Position numbers and translations under genes: made by a program. A DNA stretch of 8,307 nt from Clostridia bacterium. GTDB lineage: Bacteria > Bacillota_A > Clostridia > Oscillospirales > CAG-272. The notes under the pieces were generated by a model. The model did no database searches. It saw only the letters and a list, made by a program, of their open reading frames with translations, and was not told the origin of the DNA. Shown one piece after another: positions 1-5,936 of the stretch (position 1 is its first letter; every line of letters starts with the position of its first letter). The stretch lies in the NCBI GenBank assembly GCA_017546745.1, contig JAFYRZ010000193.1:1-8307 (forward strand), in the 5' to 3' direction.

Positions 1-1085
1 ATACCGCCGTCGGAGCAGATCGGAATATAAACGCCGGTCTTCTGGTAGTACTCGTCACGTGCAGCCGCAACCTCGATAACCGCGCTCGCCTGTCCGCGGC
101 CGATACCCTTGGTCTCACGGGTGATACAGATAGAGCCGCCGCCGATACCAACCTTGATAAAGTCTGCGCCTGCGTTTGCAAGGAACATAAATCCGTCTCT
201 GTCAACTACGTTACCTGCACCGATCTTAACGTTATCACCGTACTTTTGGCGAACGAACTCGATAGCTCTCTTCTGCCATACGGTAAAGCCCTCGGAGGAG
301 TCGATACAAAGAACGTCAGCTCCCGCCTCAACGAGTGCGGGAATACGGGTCTCATAGTCACGGGTGTTGATACCTGCGCCTACGACGTAGCTCTTGTTCT
401 TATCAAGAAGCTCCTGGGGATTAGACTTATGCTGTGCGTAGTCCTTACGGAATACGAAGTACTTAAGGTTGCCGTCCTTATCAACGATGGGAAGCGAGTT
501 AAGCTTATTGTCCCAGATGATATCGTTTGCCTCCTTAAGGGTAGTTCCCTCGGGAGCAACGACGAGCTTGTCCATAGGAGTCATAAAGCTCGAAACCTTC
601 TCTTCAACAGACATACGGCTAACTCTGTAATCTCTGCCGGTAACGATACCGAGAAGCTTACCGTTAGCAGTACCGTCCTCGGTAACAGCCATAGTAGAAT
701 GGCCAAGCTCCTCGTAAAGAGCAAGAACGTCCTGAAGGGTGTTATCGGGAGTAAGGTTAGCGTCACTTACAACGAAGCCTGCCTTATAGTTCTTAACGCG
801 GGCTACCATTGCCGCCTCGTCCTCGATAGACTGGTTACCGTAGATAAAGGATATACCTCCCTCTCTTGCAAGGGCGATAGCCATAGTATCGTTGGAAACC
901 GACTGCATTATAGCAGAGGTAAGGGGTATATTAAGCGAGATGGGGCACTCCTCCTCACCCTTTCTGTACTTTACCAGAGGGGTCTTAAGAGATACGTTAG
1001 CAGGAATGCAGTTCTCGTCCGAATAGCCGGGAATAAGCAGATATTCACTAAAGGTGTGTGACGGTTCTGTAATGTAAGTAGCCAT
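1..1085 (-). CDS. guaB: IMP dehydrogenase, C-terminus cut off by the window edge
   Basis: IMP dehydrogenase oxidises IMP to XMP with NAD+, the first committed step of guanine nucleotide synthesis, in the cytosol. I translated the minus strand from ATG at 1085, which follows an AGGAG site by 6-7 nt; 361 codons are visible and the frame stays open to the edge. The N-terminus ([20 protein letters not shown]) starts the TIM barrel. Two CBS domains lie at about residues 103-160 and 163-216, followed by GAGINTRD and the barrel strand [11 protein letters not shown]. The catalytic loop reads [12 protein letters not shown] with Cys320 as the nucleophile, and the visible part ends at ICSDGG. The missing part should hold the flap and C-terminus, roughly 140 residues if it has the usual length of about 500. 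The loop is [10 protein letters not shown] rather than the common GPGSICTTR, a subtype I recall from Tritrichomonas foetus IMPDH and some anaerobic bacteria. The family assignment is very secure. Confidence 0.96.
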   Translation of the reverse strand, partial: MATYITEPSHTFSEYLLIPGYSDENCIPANVSLKTPLVKYRKGEEECPISLNIPLTSAIMQSVSNDTMAIALAREGGISFIYGNQSIEDEAAMVARVKNYKAGFVVSDANLTPDNTLQDVLALYEELGHSTMAVTEDGTANGKLLGIVTGRDYRVSRMSVEEKVSSFMTPMDKLVVAPEGTTLKEANDIIWDNKLNSLPIVDKDGNLKYFVFRKDYAQHKSNPQELLDKNKSYVVGAGINTRDYETRIPALVEAGADVLCIDSSEGFTVWQKRAIEFVRQKYGDNVKIGAGNVVDRDGFMFLANAGADFIKVGIGGGSICITRETKGIGRGQASAVIEVAAARDEYYQKTGVYIPICSDGG

Positions 1086-1102
1086 TTATTTCTCCTATCT
1101 TC

Positions 1103-1115
1103 GCCCTGCGCGGGC
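1103..1115 (-). other. Small GC hairpin in the guaB leader
   Basis: GCCC and GGGC arms pair around a 5-nt loop. The hairpin lies between the predicted transcription start (about 1130) and the guaB ribosome binding site. With only 4 bp of stem it may just stabilise the 5' end. The T-run beside it lies on the plus strand, where no gene would need a terminator. Confidence 0.35.
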
Positions 1116-1136
1116 TTTCTTTTTTAATTAACAACT

Positions 1137-1165
1137 ATTTTAACACAACGCGCGCGCGTTGTCAA
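1137..1165 (-). promoter_or_regulatory. Predicted sigma-A promoter of guaB
   Basis: On the minus strand TTGACA (1165-1160) is followed by a 17-nt spacer and TAAAAT (1142-1137), one mismatch from full consensus. Predicted start is near 1130, giving a leader of about 45 nt before the guaB ATG. The spacer is almost entirely a CG-repeat palindrome. The site lies between the last cyclophilin gene and guaB, so guaB can be expressed independently of the upstream operon. Confidence 0.8.
1145..1162. repeat. Perfect 18-bp palindrome in the guaB promoter
   Basis: ACAACGCGCGCGCGTTGT is identical to its own reverse complement and contains five CG steps in a row. It fills most of the spacer between the -35 and -10 boxes of guaB and overlaps the last three bases of the -35 box. 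It could be a repressor operator, a Z-DNA-prone tract, or a hairpin ending the upstream transcript. No T-run follows on the minus strand, which argues against a simple terminator. Confidence 0.75.
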
Positions 1166-1186
1166 CCTATTTTATAAATCTTTTTA

Positions 1187-1993
1187 TTACAAGCTGTCGC
1201 GAATGGTTATCGACTGTATCACAGGCTGATTACGGCGCTTGGGGATAGTATTGCTATTCTCCGTGTCCGCATACTTGATATAGTCCTCAGTGATCTTATC
1301 AACTATGATAAGTCCGTCGATAACGTATCCGAACGCCGCGTACTGTCCGTCAAGCGAGGTCGATGCATCTGCGTTGCAGATAAAGAACTGCGAGGACGCC
1401 GAGTCGTAGCTCGAGCCGCGCGCCATAGAGATAACGCCCCTCTTATGAGAAAAGCCGTTAGTGGTACAGCCGTTAACAGAAAACTCGCCGACGATCGTCT
1501 GCTTCTTTCCGTTCTCGTCAACGTTGCCGCCCGTGCCGTTTGCATCGGGGTCACCGCCCTGGATCATAAAGTTTTCCATAATTCTATGGAAGGTAAGTCC
1601 GTCGTAGAAGCCTGCCTTAGCAAGATTTACGAAATTCTCGACCGTCTTGGGTGCGGCGGTCCTATCAAGAAGCACGGTTATAGTGCCGTAGCCCTTTACC
1701 TTGATGTCCGCGTATAAAACGTCGTGGCCCTCGGTATAATTCTTACCCGCGCCGGTAACGTAATATTCAGAATAATCGTCACTCTCGGGACGTCTTGCGT
1801 CCTTTATAGCGTCGGCAATTGCCATAGCGCCGAATATGATGCCGATGAATATGCCGACGATAGCGGCAAATACCGCAAGACCGATGAGCGTCTTCTTTCT
1901 CGCCTCGCGCTTTGCCTCTGCCTCGCGCTCGGCACGGCGCTTTTCGTAATTGAGCCTCTCCGTGTTGCTCTTTTTTCTCTTCTTGGATGCCAC
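1187..1993 (-). CDS. Membrane-anchored cyclophilin-type peptidyl-prolyl cis-trans isomerase
   Basis: A 268-residue cyclophilin that should speed proline isomerisation in exported proteins at the outer face of the membrane. The start is GTG at 1993, with AAGGAG 8 nt upstream; the preceding gene's stop codon touches this site and the gap is 12 nt, so translation is probably coupled. Residues 1-34 are very rich in Lys, Arg and Glu and should be cytoplasmic. One hydrophobic helix spans about 35-60. The cyclophilin domain covers about 92-264, with FHR (Arg127), Phe132 and Gln135 in FMIQGGDP, then GVISMARG and SSQFFIC. These match the catalytic Arg55, Phe60 and Gln63 of human cyclophilin A. The position of human Trp121, the cyclosporin contact, is Ser here (STSLDG). 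Unlike the two preceding paralogues it has no lipobox and no extra N-terminal domain. Confidence 0.92.
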   Translation of the reverse strand: MASKKRKKSNTERLNYEKRRAEREAEAKREARKKTLIGLAVFAAIVGIFIGIIFGAMAIADAIKDARRPESDDYSEYYVTGAGKNYTEGHDVLYADIKVKGYGTITVLLDRTAAPKTVENFVNLAKAGFYDGLTFHRIMENFMIQGGDPDANGTGGNVDENGKKQTIVGEFSVNGCTTNGFSHKRGVISMARGSSYDSASSQFFICNADASTSLDGQYAAFGYVIDGLIIVDKITEDYIKYADTENSNTIPKRRNQPVIQSITIRDSL

Positions 1994-2005
1994 TTTAGCC
2001 TCTCC

Positions 2006-3124
2006 TTACTGAAGCTCGATACCGACGAGCTCGTCGATAACGATAGACTCGATGACGGGCTGCTTCAGGGTATTAAGGATAACACCGTTGGAGTCGCCGA
2101 AGATAGAGGTGTCGTAGGACATACGCTCAAGAAGGTGCATACCCTCTATAACGTAGCCGAAGGACGCGTACTTGCCGTCGAGCCAATCGGAGTCCTCGGT
2201 GCAGATAAAGAACTGGCAGGATGCGGAGTTGTATTCCTCACCGCGCGCCATAGAGATAACACCGCGAAGATGCTTGATATCGTTCTTGGAGTAGCCGTTC
2301 TCGGAGAACTCACCCTCAACGGTGATCTCCTTACCCTGATCGTCTGCGTAGAAGCCGGAGGCATTCTTCTCGGGGTCGCCGCCCTGTACCATAAAGTCGT
2401 CGATAACTCTGCAGAAGGTAAGACCGTCGTAGAAGCCCTCGCTGACGAGCTTAAGGAAATGCTCTACGGTCTTGGGTGCGACCGATGCGTCAAGAACGAG
2501 CTTAACGTTGCCGTAGTTCTTGATCTTGATGGTGATATATGCGAGCTTCTTGCCCTCGAGGTCGCGAGAGGTCTTGTAGGAGCAGTAGTCCTTGCCCTCT
2601 GCAACGAAAGCCGCACGCTCGGGGATCTGGGTGCCTCCGAAATTAGAGAAGGTAACCGTTACTCTGATATCGTTTCCGTCGTTATCCGCGGAGAACTCGA
2701 TAAGTGCGAGCCTTCCGTCCTCGCCAAAGGCTACGACGATCTTCTCAAACTCGATGTTCTTTACGGTAACCTTTGCCGCAGAATACTTGTTGGATGCGGA
2801 ATCAAACTCAAACTCACCGTAGCAGTCAACGAATGCGAAATAGGGCTCGTAAGCCGAAACCGCGCCCTGGTTGGTGCCGTTTGAATCGTAGGAAATGCCG
2901 TCAACGAAGTATACGTTGTTGGTATACTGATTAGCGAGCTTGCCGTCGGTGTAAACCTTCTCGGTGGTAACCATGGTAGCGTTATCGAATACGTAAGCCG
3001 CCTTCCACTCAGCCTCGGTAACCTCGCGGTATTTTACCTCTCCGTCACCGCCGCAGGCTACGAGCGCGCCCACGGAAAGTGCAAGGGTAAGAATGATCAA
3101 AAGAATTTTAGTAAGATTTTTCAT
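2006..3124 (-). CDS. Cyclophilin-type peptidyl-prolyl isomerase lipoprotein (second in the array)
   Basis: A 372-residue exported lipoprotein. The start at 3124 has GGAG about 7 nt upstream. A lipoprotein signal peptide ends in the lipobox LVAC, so Cys24 should be lipidated and the protein held on the outer face of the membrane. Residues about 35-175 form a domain of alternating strands that I do not recognise by name; it is shared with the next lipoprotein gene on its right. The cyclophilin domain covers about 193-364: FCR (Arg239), Phe244 and Gln247 in FMVQGGDP, GVISMARG, SCQFFIC and DWLDGKY, with Trp304 at the position of human Trp121. The usual His before the catalytic Arg is Cys238. It lies 29 nt downstream of one paralogue and 12 nt upstream of the other. 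The isomerase family is secure; the client proteins are unknown. Confidence 0.92.
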   Translation of the reverse strand: MKNLTKILLIILTLALSVGALVACGGDGEVKYREVTEAEWKAAYVFDNATMVTTEKVYTDGKLANQYTNNVYFVDGISYDSNGTNQGAVSAYEPYFAFVDCYGEFEFDSASNKYSAAKVTVKNIEFEKIVVAFGEDGRLALIEFSADNDGNDIRVTVTFSNFGGTQIPERAAFVAEGKDYCSYKTSRDLEGKKLAYITIKIKNYGNVKLVLDASVAPKTVEHFLKLVSEGFYDGLTFCRVIDDFMVQGGDPEKNASGFYADDQGKEITVEGEFSENGYSKNDIKHLRGVISMARGEEYNSASCQFFICTEDSDWLDGKYASFGYVIEGMHLLERMSYDTSIFGDSNGVILNTLKQPVIESIVIDELVGIELQ

Positions 3125-3153
3125 TTTATATCTCCGTTTTTTGTTATCAAAAA

Positions 3154-4383
3154 TTATACAGCGTCCTCGCTGTCCTCAGTGCCGCCCTCGGTGGTGTTAT
3201 CCTCAGTGGTGCCGCCCTCGGTGGTACCGTCATCAAGGTCGCCCATCTCGAAGCCCACAAGCTCGTCGATGGTGATAGTCTCGATCACCGCCTGCTTGGT
3301 CTTATCTGCGATAGTGCCGTTGGAGTCACCGTAGATCATAGTGTCGTAGGTGATGTGGTCAACAACGCTCATACCGTCGATAACGTAGCCGAACGCCGCG
3401 TACTCACCGTCAAGCCAGTCGCAATCCACCGTGCAGATAAAGAACTGACAGGAGGCGGAATCCTTTTCATTTCCGCGCGCCATAGAGATAACGCCGCGCA
3501 GGTGCTTGATATCGTTCTCGTAGCCGTTCGAGGAGAACTCACCCTTGATGGTAACCTTCTCGCCCGCCTCGTTCTTATAATCGCCCGAGCCGTTTGCCTC
3601 GGGGTCACCGCCCTGTATCATAAACTCGTTTATGACTCTATGGAAGGAAAGACCGTCGTAGAAGCCCTCGCTGATAAGCTTAAGCATATGGTTTACGGTT
3701 ACGGGTGCCGTCGTCGCGTCAAGCACGAGATTGATATCGCCGTAGTCCTTGACCTTTATGGTGACGTAAGCGAGCTTTCTTCCCTCAAGGTCGCGCGTGT
3801 TAAAGTAGGAGGAGAACTCGTCTCCCGTTGCCTCAAAGGGCGCTCTCACGGGCTTTTCGGTAGTGGTGTAATTAGTAAAATCAGCGGTTATCTTAAAGGT
3901 AAGATAGGAGCTGTCCGAGTCAAACGCAACCGACTTAAGCTTGCCGTCCTCGGTGAACTTGATAACAACGTTCTCGTACGCGATACCGTCGATAGTGATA
4001 GCCGCGCAGGTATATTCGTCACGCTCGGGGTTGTGCTTAAACTTATCAAAGCTTGCCTTAAATGCAAAGTAGGCTATGTAATCAAGAACCGTTCCCTGGG
4101 GAAGACCGTCCTTGTCAAAGCCCTCGCCGCCGTCGATAAAGAAGACCTCGTACTCGGTAGACTGGTAAAGCATAGTGCCGTAGTACGCGTTCTCGGTAAC
4201 TGCCATGGTAACGTTTTCAAAAACGAACGCCGCCTCCCAGGTCTCCTTGGGAATTCCGGTGTATTCGGTTTCCTCCTCACCGTCACCGTCCCCCTCGCCG
4301 CCGTCACCTCCGCAGGATGCGAGAAGCGAGATAGCAAGCACGAGAGAAAGCACAAGCAAAAGTATTCTCGTGATGTTTTTCAT
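3154..4383 (-). CDS. Cyclophilin-type peptidyl-prolyl isomerase lipoprotein (first in the array, acidic tail)
   Basis: A 409-residue exported lipoprotein. I chose ATG 4383 over the in-frame ATG at 4395, because GGAG sits 6 nt before 4383 and overlaps the earlier ATG. The signal peptide ends in LASC, so Cys24 is the likely lipidated residue; a short Gly/Asp/Glu linker follows. Residues about 46-175 are the same extra domain as in the neighbouring lipoprotein (AAFVFENVTM here, AAYVFDNATM there). The cyclophilin domain covers about 203-373: FHR (Arg249), Phe254 and Gln257 in FMIQGGDP, GVISMARG and DWLDGEY (Trp313). The last 30 residues are a low-complexity Thr/Glu/Gly/Asp tail absent from the paralogue. 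Three cysteines (302, 307, 311) cluster near the active site. The gene starts 20 nt after the holA stop codon, so it probably shares that transcript. Confidence 0.92.
   Translation of the reverse strand: MKNITRILLLVLSLVLAISLLASCGGDGGEGDGDGEEETEYTGIPKETWEAAFVFENVTMAVTENAYYGTMLYQSTEYEVFFIDGGEGFDKDGLPQGTVLDYIAYFAFKASFDKFKHNPERDEYTCAAITIDGIAYENVVIKFTEDGKLKSVAFDSDSSYLTFKITADFTNYTTTEKPVRAPFEATGDEFSSYFNTRDLEGRKLAYVTIKVKDYGDINLVLDATTAPVTVNHMLKLISEGFYDGLSFHRVINEFMIQGGDPEANGSGDYKNEAGEKVTIKGEFSSNGYENDIKHLRGVISMARGNEKDSASCQFFICTVDCDWLDGEYAAFGYVIDGMSVVDHITYDTMIYGDSNGTIADKTKQAVIETITIDELVGFEMGDLDDGTTEGGTTEDNTTEGGTEDSEDAV
3174..3225. repeat. Short tandem repeat encoding the acidic Thr/Gly tail
   Basis: A 15-bp sequence, GCCGCCCTCGGTGGT, occurs exactly at 3181-3195 and again at 3211-3225. 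Each copy is preceded by CCTCAGT, giving a period of about 30 bp. It encodes the TTEGG / TTEDN repeats at the C-terminus of the first lipoprotein isomerase. Such repeats can change copy number by slippage, so tail length may vary between strains. Confidence 0.65.
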
Positions 4384-4389
4384 AATTTT

Positions 4390-4393
4390 CTCC
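4390..4393 (-). promoter_or_regulatory. Ribosome binding site that decides the lipoprotein start
   Basis: GGAG on the minus strand lies 6 nt before ATG 4383. The alternative ATG at 4395 overlaps this site and has no purine-rich motif of its own, so the shorter protein beginning MKNITR is preferred. Confidence 0.65.
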
Positions 4394-4403
4394 ATATATA
4401 AAT

Positions 4404-5444
4404 TTAAATGTATTCCGATAAAAAGATCTCAAGCGCACAGTAACCGCCAACGCCGCCGTTTTTAGATGCGAAATCTATTCTGCCGATGTCCGAAAGCGCC
4501 GCGGCAAGCCTCTCGGTCTTATATTTCTTCACAGCCGAAAGATATATCTTCAGCTTGTAGGAGTTCATCTTAAGCGTCGCCTCTATATCCTGCGCGCTCT
4601 TTCCCTCGTCGGAAAGCACCGACACGTCGAAAAGCTCGGTAAAGGTTCTTCCTACCGTGGCGAATATCGCCATAGGATCAACGCGGCGCATCTTCATCTC
4701 CTCGAGTGCGCGGAAGAGCTTCGCACGGTTTTTCTCGGTAATAGCGTTTGAGAGGGCAAAGGTGTCCGACTCGATAACGCTCGATGAAACGGCTGTAACG
4801 TCCTCGGGCGTTACTCTGTCGCGCCCGTGCGCGCGAACGTATGCGGTGAGCTTTTTTACCTCGGAGCTCAAAGCGTCCATTGAGTGGCCGGTGGTCGCCA
4901 CCATTGCGGCGGCGGTATCCGCGCCTATCAAAACCCCCTCCTTGTCGAAGTGCTTCTTAAGCCAGGCGAAAAGCTGGTTATCCTGCGGCTTATCCAGCCT
5001 TAGGATATTAAATCCCGACTCATACCTTTGAAGAAGCTTACTCTTTTTTTTTGGTGTCCCGAAATCAAACGAGCCCGCCGTAGCGACTATCGCCAAAACG
5101 GTATAGGGGAAATCCTGATGCTCCTCGACGAGAGCGTCGAGCAGCTTAAAATCACCCTCGGTCATCTTGGAGAAATCCGCGTATCTCCACTCGACGAGCT
5201 TATATTCGCTCATCATAGGCGGCGACTTTACCGCCTCGGAGAGCCTCGCGAAATCTATCTCCGGCCCGTCGTACACGATATGGTTGAACGCGGCAAACGC
5301 CTCGTCGGTCACGACCGCACGCTTTAGCGTGTTAAGGTAGCTTCTCTTTAGGAAATCCTCTTCCCCGGCAAAGAGAAACCTGCCCTCGGGCGCACCGCGG
5401 CGCGCCATCTCGTCAAAAAAGCCTTTTACGTCTGTTATCAGCAT
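4404..5444 (-). CDS. holA: DNA polymerase III delta subunit (clamp loader)
   Basis: The delta subunit opens the beta sliding clamp as part of the clamp-loader complex at the replication fork. The 346-residue length is normal for the family. The N-terminal segment FLFAGEEDFLKRSYL (about 23-37) is the typical start of the delta ATPase-like domain. The middle has SPPMMSEYKLVEW, and residues about 220-250 (SDTFALSNAITEKNRAKLF) match the region leading into the C-terminal collar domain. ATG 5444 lies 3 nt after the DUF1934 stop, with AAGG 7 nt upstream, implying translational coupling. Delta normally lacks a functional Walker A motif, and none is seen. Oddity: codons 131-134 (CCA AAA AAA AAG) contain nine A in a row and an in-frame A AAA AAG slippery heptamer; a -1 shift would read Glu then stop, giving a 135-residue product. 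I assign the family from recognised motifs, not an alignment. Confidence 0.88.
   Translation of the reverse strand: MLITDVKGFFDEMARRGAPEGRFLFAGEEDFLKRSYLNTLKRAVVTDEAFAAFNHIVYDGPEIDFARLSEAVKSPPMMSEYKLVEWRYADFSKMTEGDFKLLDALVEEHQDFPYTVLAIVATAGSFDFGTPKKKSKLLQRYESGFNILRLDKPQDNQLFAWLKKHFDKEGVLIGADTAAAMVATTGHSMDALSSEVKKLTAYVRAHGRDRVTPEDVTAVSSSVIESDTFALSNAITEKNRAKLFRALEEMKMRRVDPMAIFATVGRTFTELFDVSVLSDEGKSAQDIEATLKMNSYKLKIYLSAVKKYKTERLAAALSDIGRIDFASKNGGVGGYCALEIFLSEYI
5038..5052 (-). other. A9 run with slippery heptamer inside holA
   Basis: On the minus strand nine A (5052-5044) are followed by G, placing A AAA AAG in frame. In the -1 frame the next codons are GAG (5043-5041) and TAA (5040-5038). This is the Glu-stop outcome of E. 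coli dnaX frameshifting, and A9 runs also cause transcriptional slippage in Thermus dnaX. No strong downstream stem-loop or upstream Shine-Dalgarno-like enhancer is obvious, so function is uncertain. Confidence 0.35.
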
Positions 5445-5447
5445 AAA

Positions 5448-5882
5448 TTACCTTGATACGATCTTCATTCTGACGGTCTTTTCAGCGCCGCCTATCTTCA
5501 TACGGTAGAAGATGTCGATTCTTCCGCCGTCCTCGGTCATAGCGTTTCTTATCCTCGTTGCCACGACCTCCGCGTCAAACGCGTACGGTCCAACGCGATA
5601 GACCGAGGTGGTGGGCACCCCCTCGATAAAGGTAAGAGCGCTCACGACGTCGCCCGTACGGGTAACGACCGCCCTATCTTCGTACATTTTGATCTCCGTC
5701 CTCGTCGGTATATCGTTCTCCGCGGTGACGTAGGAAAGCGAGAGCGCGCCGTCCGTATATCCGACGTCCGCTGTAACGGTGAATTCCTGGCGCTCGATAT
5801 CCCCGACCGACGAGCCGCCCTCGGAAAGATTATCTATCTCGGAAAGTATATCGAGAGTTATTTTCTTCATTCTGTGATACAC
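5448..5882 (-). CDS. DUF1934 (YwiB-like) beta-barrel protein
   Basis: A small cytoplasmic protein of 144 residues resembling Bacillus subtilis YwiB (DUF1934, a calycin-like beta barrel of unknown function). Matching features are GALSLSYVTAEND near residue 45, the charged strand RTEIKMYEDRAVVTRTGD, then a run of strands to GGRIDIFYRMKIGG near the C-terminus, in the family's usual order and length. There is no signal peptide and no helix long enough for a membrane anchor. Two starts are possible. GTG 5882 has GAGG 5 nt upstream. ATG 5870, four codons later, has GGAG 11 nt upstream and gives the more familiar MKKITL beginning. The gene sits directly after a strong hairpin and 3 nt before holA, so it is the first gene of the holA-cyclophilin group. 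The family call is from memory of YwiB and is good but not certain. Confidence 0.72.
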   Translation of the reverse strand: MYHRMKKITLDILSEIDNLSEGGSSVGDIERQEFTVTADVGYTDGALSLSYVTAENDIPTRTEIKMYEDRAVVTRTGDVVSALTFIEGVPTTSVYRVGPYAFDAEVVATRIRNAMTEDGGRIDIFYRMKIGGAEKTVRMKIVSR

Positions 5883-5895
5883 TCCATCCTCAAAA

Positions 5896-5930
5896 ATAAC
5901 AAAAACGGCAGGCTATACCGTTTTTGTTAT
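5896..5930 (-). terminator. Rho-independent terminator after the MGS-like gene
   Basis: Perfect 13-bp arms, 5896-5908 and 5918-5930, enclose a 9-nt loop, and on the minus strand the second arm runs into TTTT. It starts 7 nt after the MGS-like stop codon. Its T-run abuts the GAGG ribosome binding site (5891-5888) of the DUF1934 gene, so partial read-through probably feeds the next operon. Confidence 0.85.
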
Positions 5931-5936
5931 AGGCTT

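Noticed and set aside
1103..1126. GCCC/GGGC hairpin followed by a T-run on the plus strand, as a terminator
   Set aside because: No plus-strand gene ends here; on the minus strand it falls inside the guaB leader and no T-run follows it.
1086..1136. Purine riboswitch in the guaB leader
   Set aside because: The leader from the predicted start is only about 45 nt, too short for the three-helix aptamer plus expression platform, and no conserved loop sequences are visible.
1970..1976. A second in-frame A AAA AAG heptamer near the start of the membrane-anchored isomerase
   Set aside because: Only six A, inside a Lys-rich cytoplasmic leader where such codons are expected, and without the immediate Glu-stop outcome. 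It does show that the heptamer alone is weak evidence.
246..4401. Very long plus-strand open frames (246-1061, 1724-2884, 3355-4401) and one antisense to pfkA (6648-7430)
   Set aside because: Each is aligned codon-for-codon with a real gene on the other strand. They stay open because the real genes seldom use TTA, CTA and TCA codons. They have no family features, and one runs across two genes.
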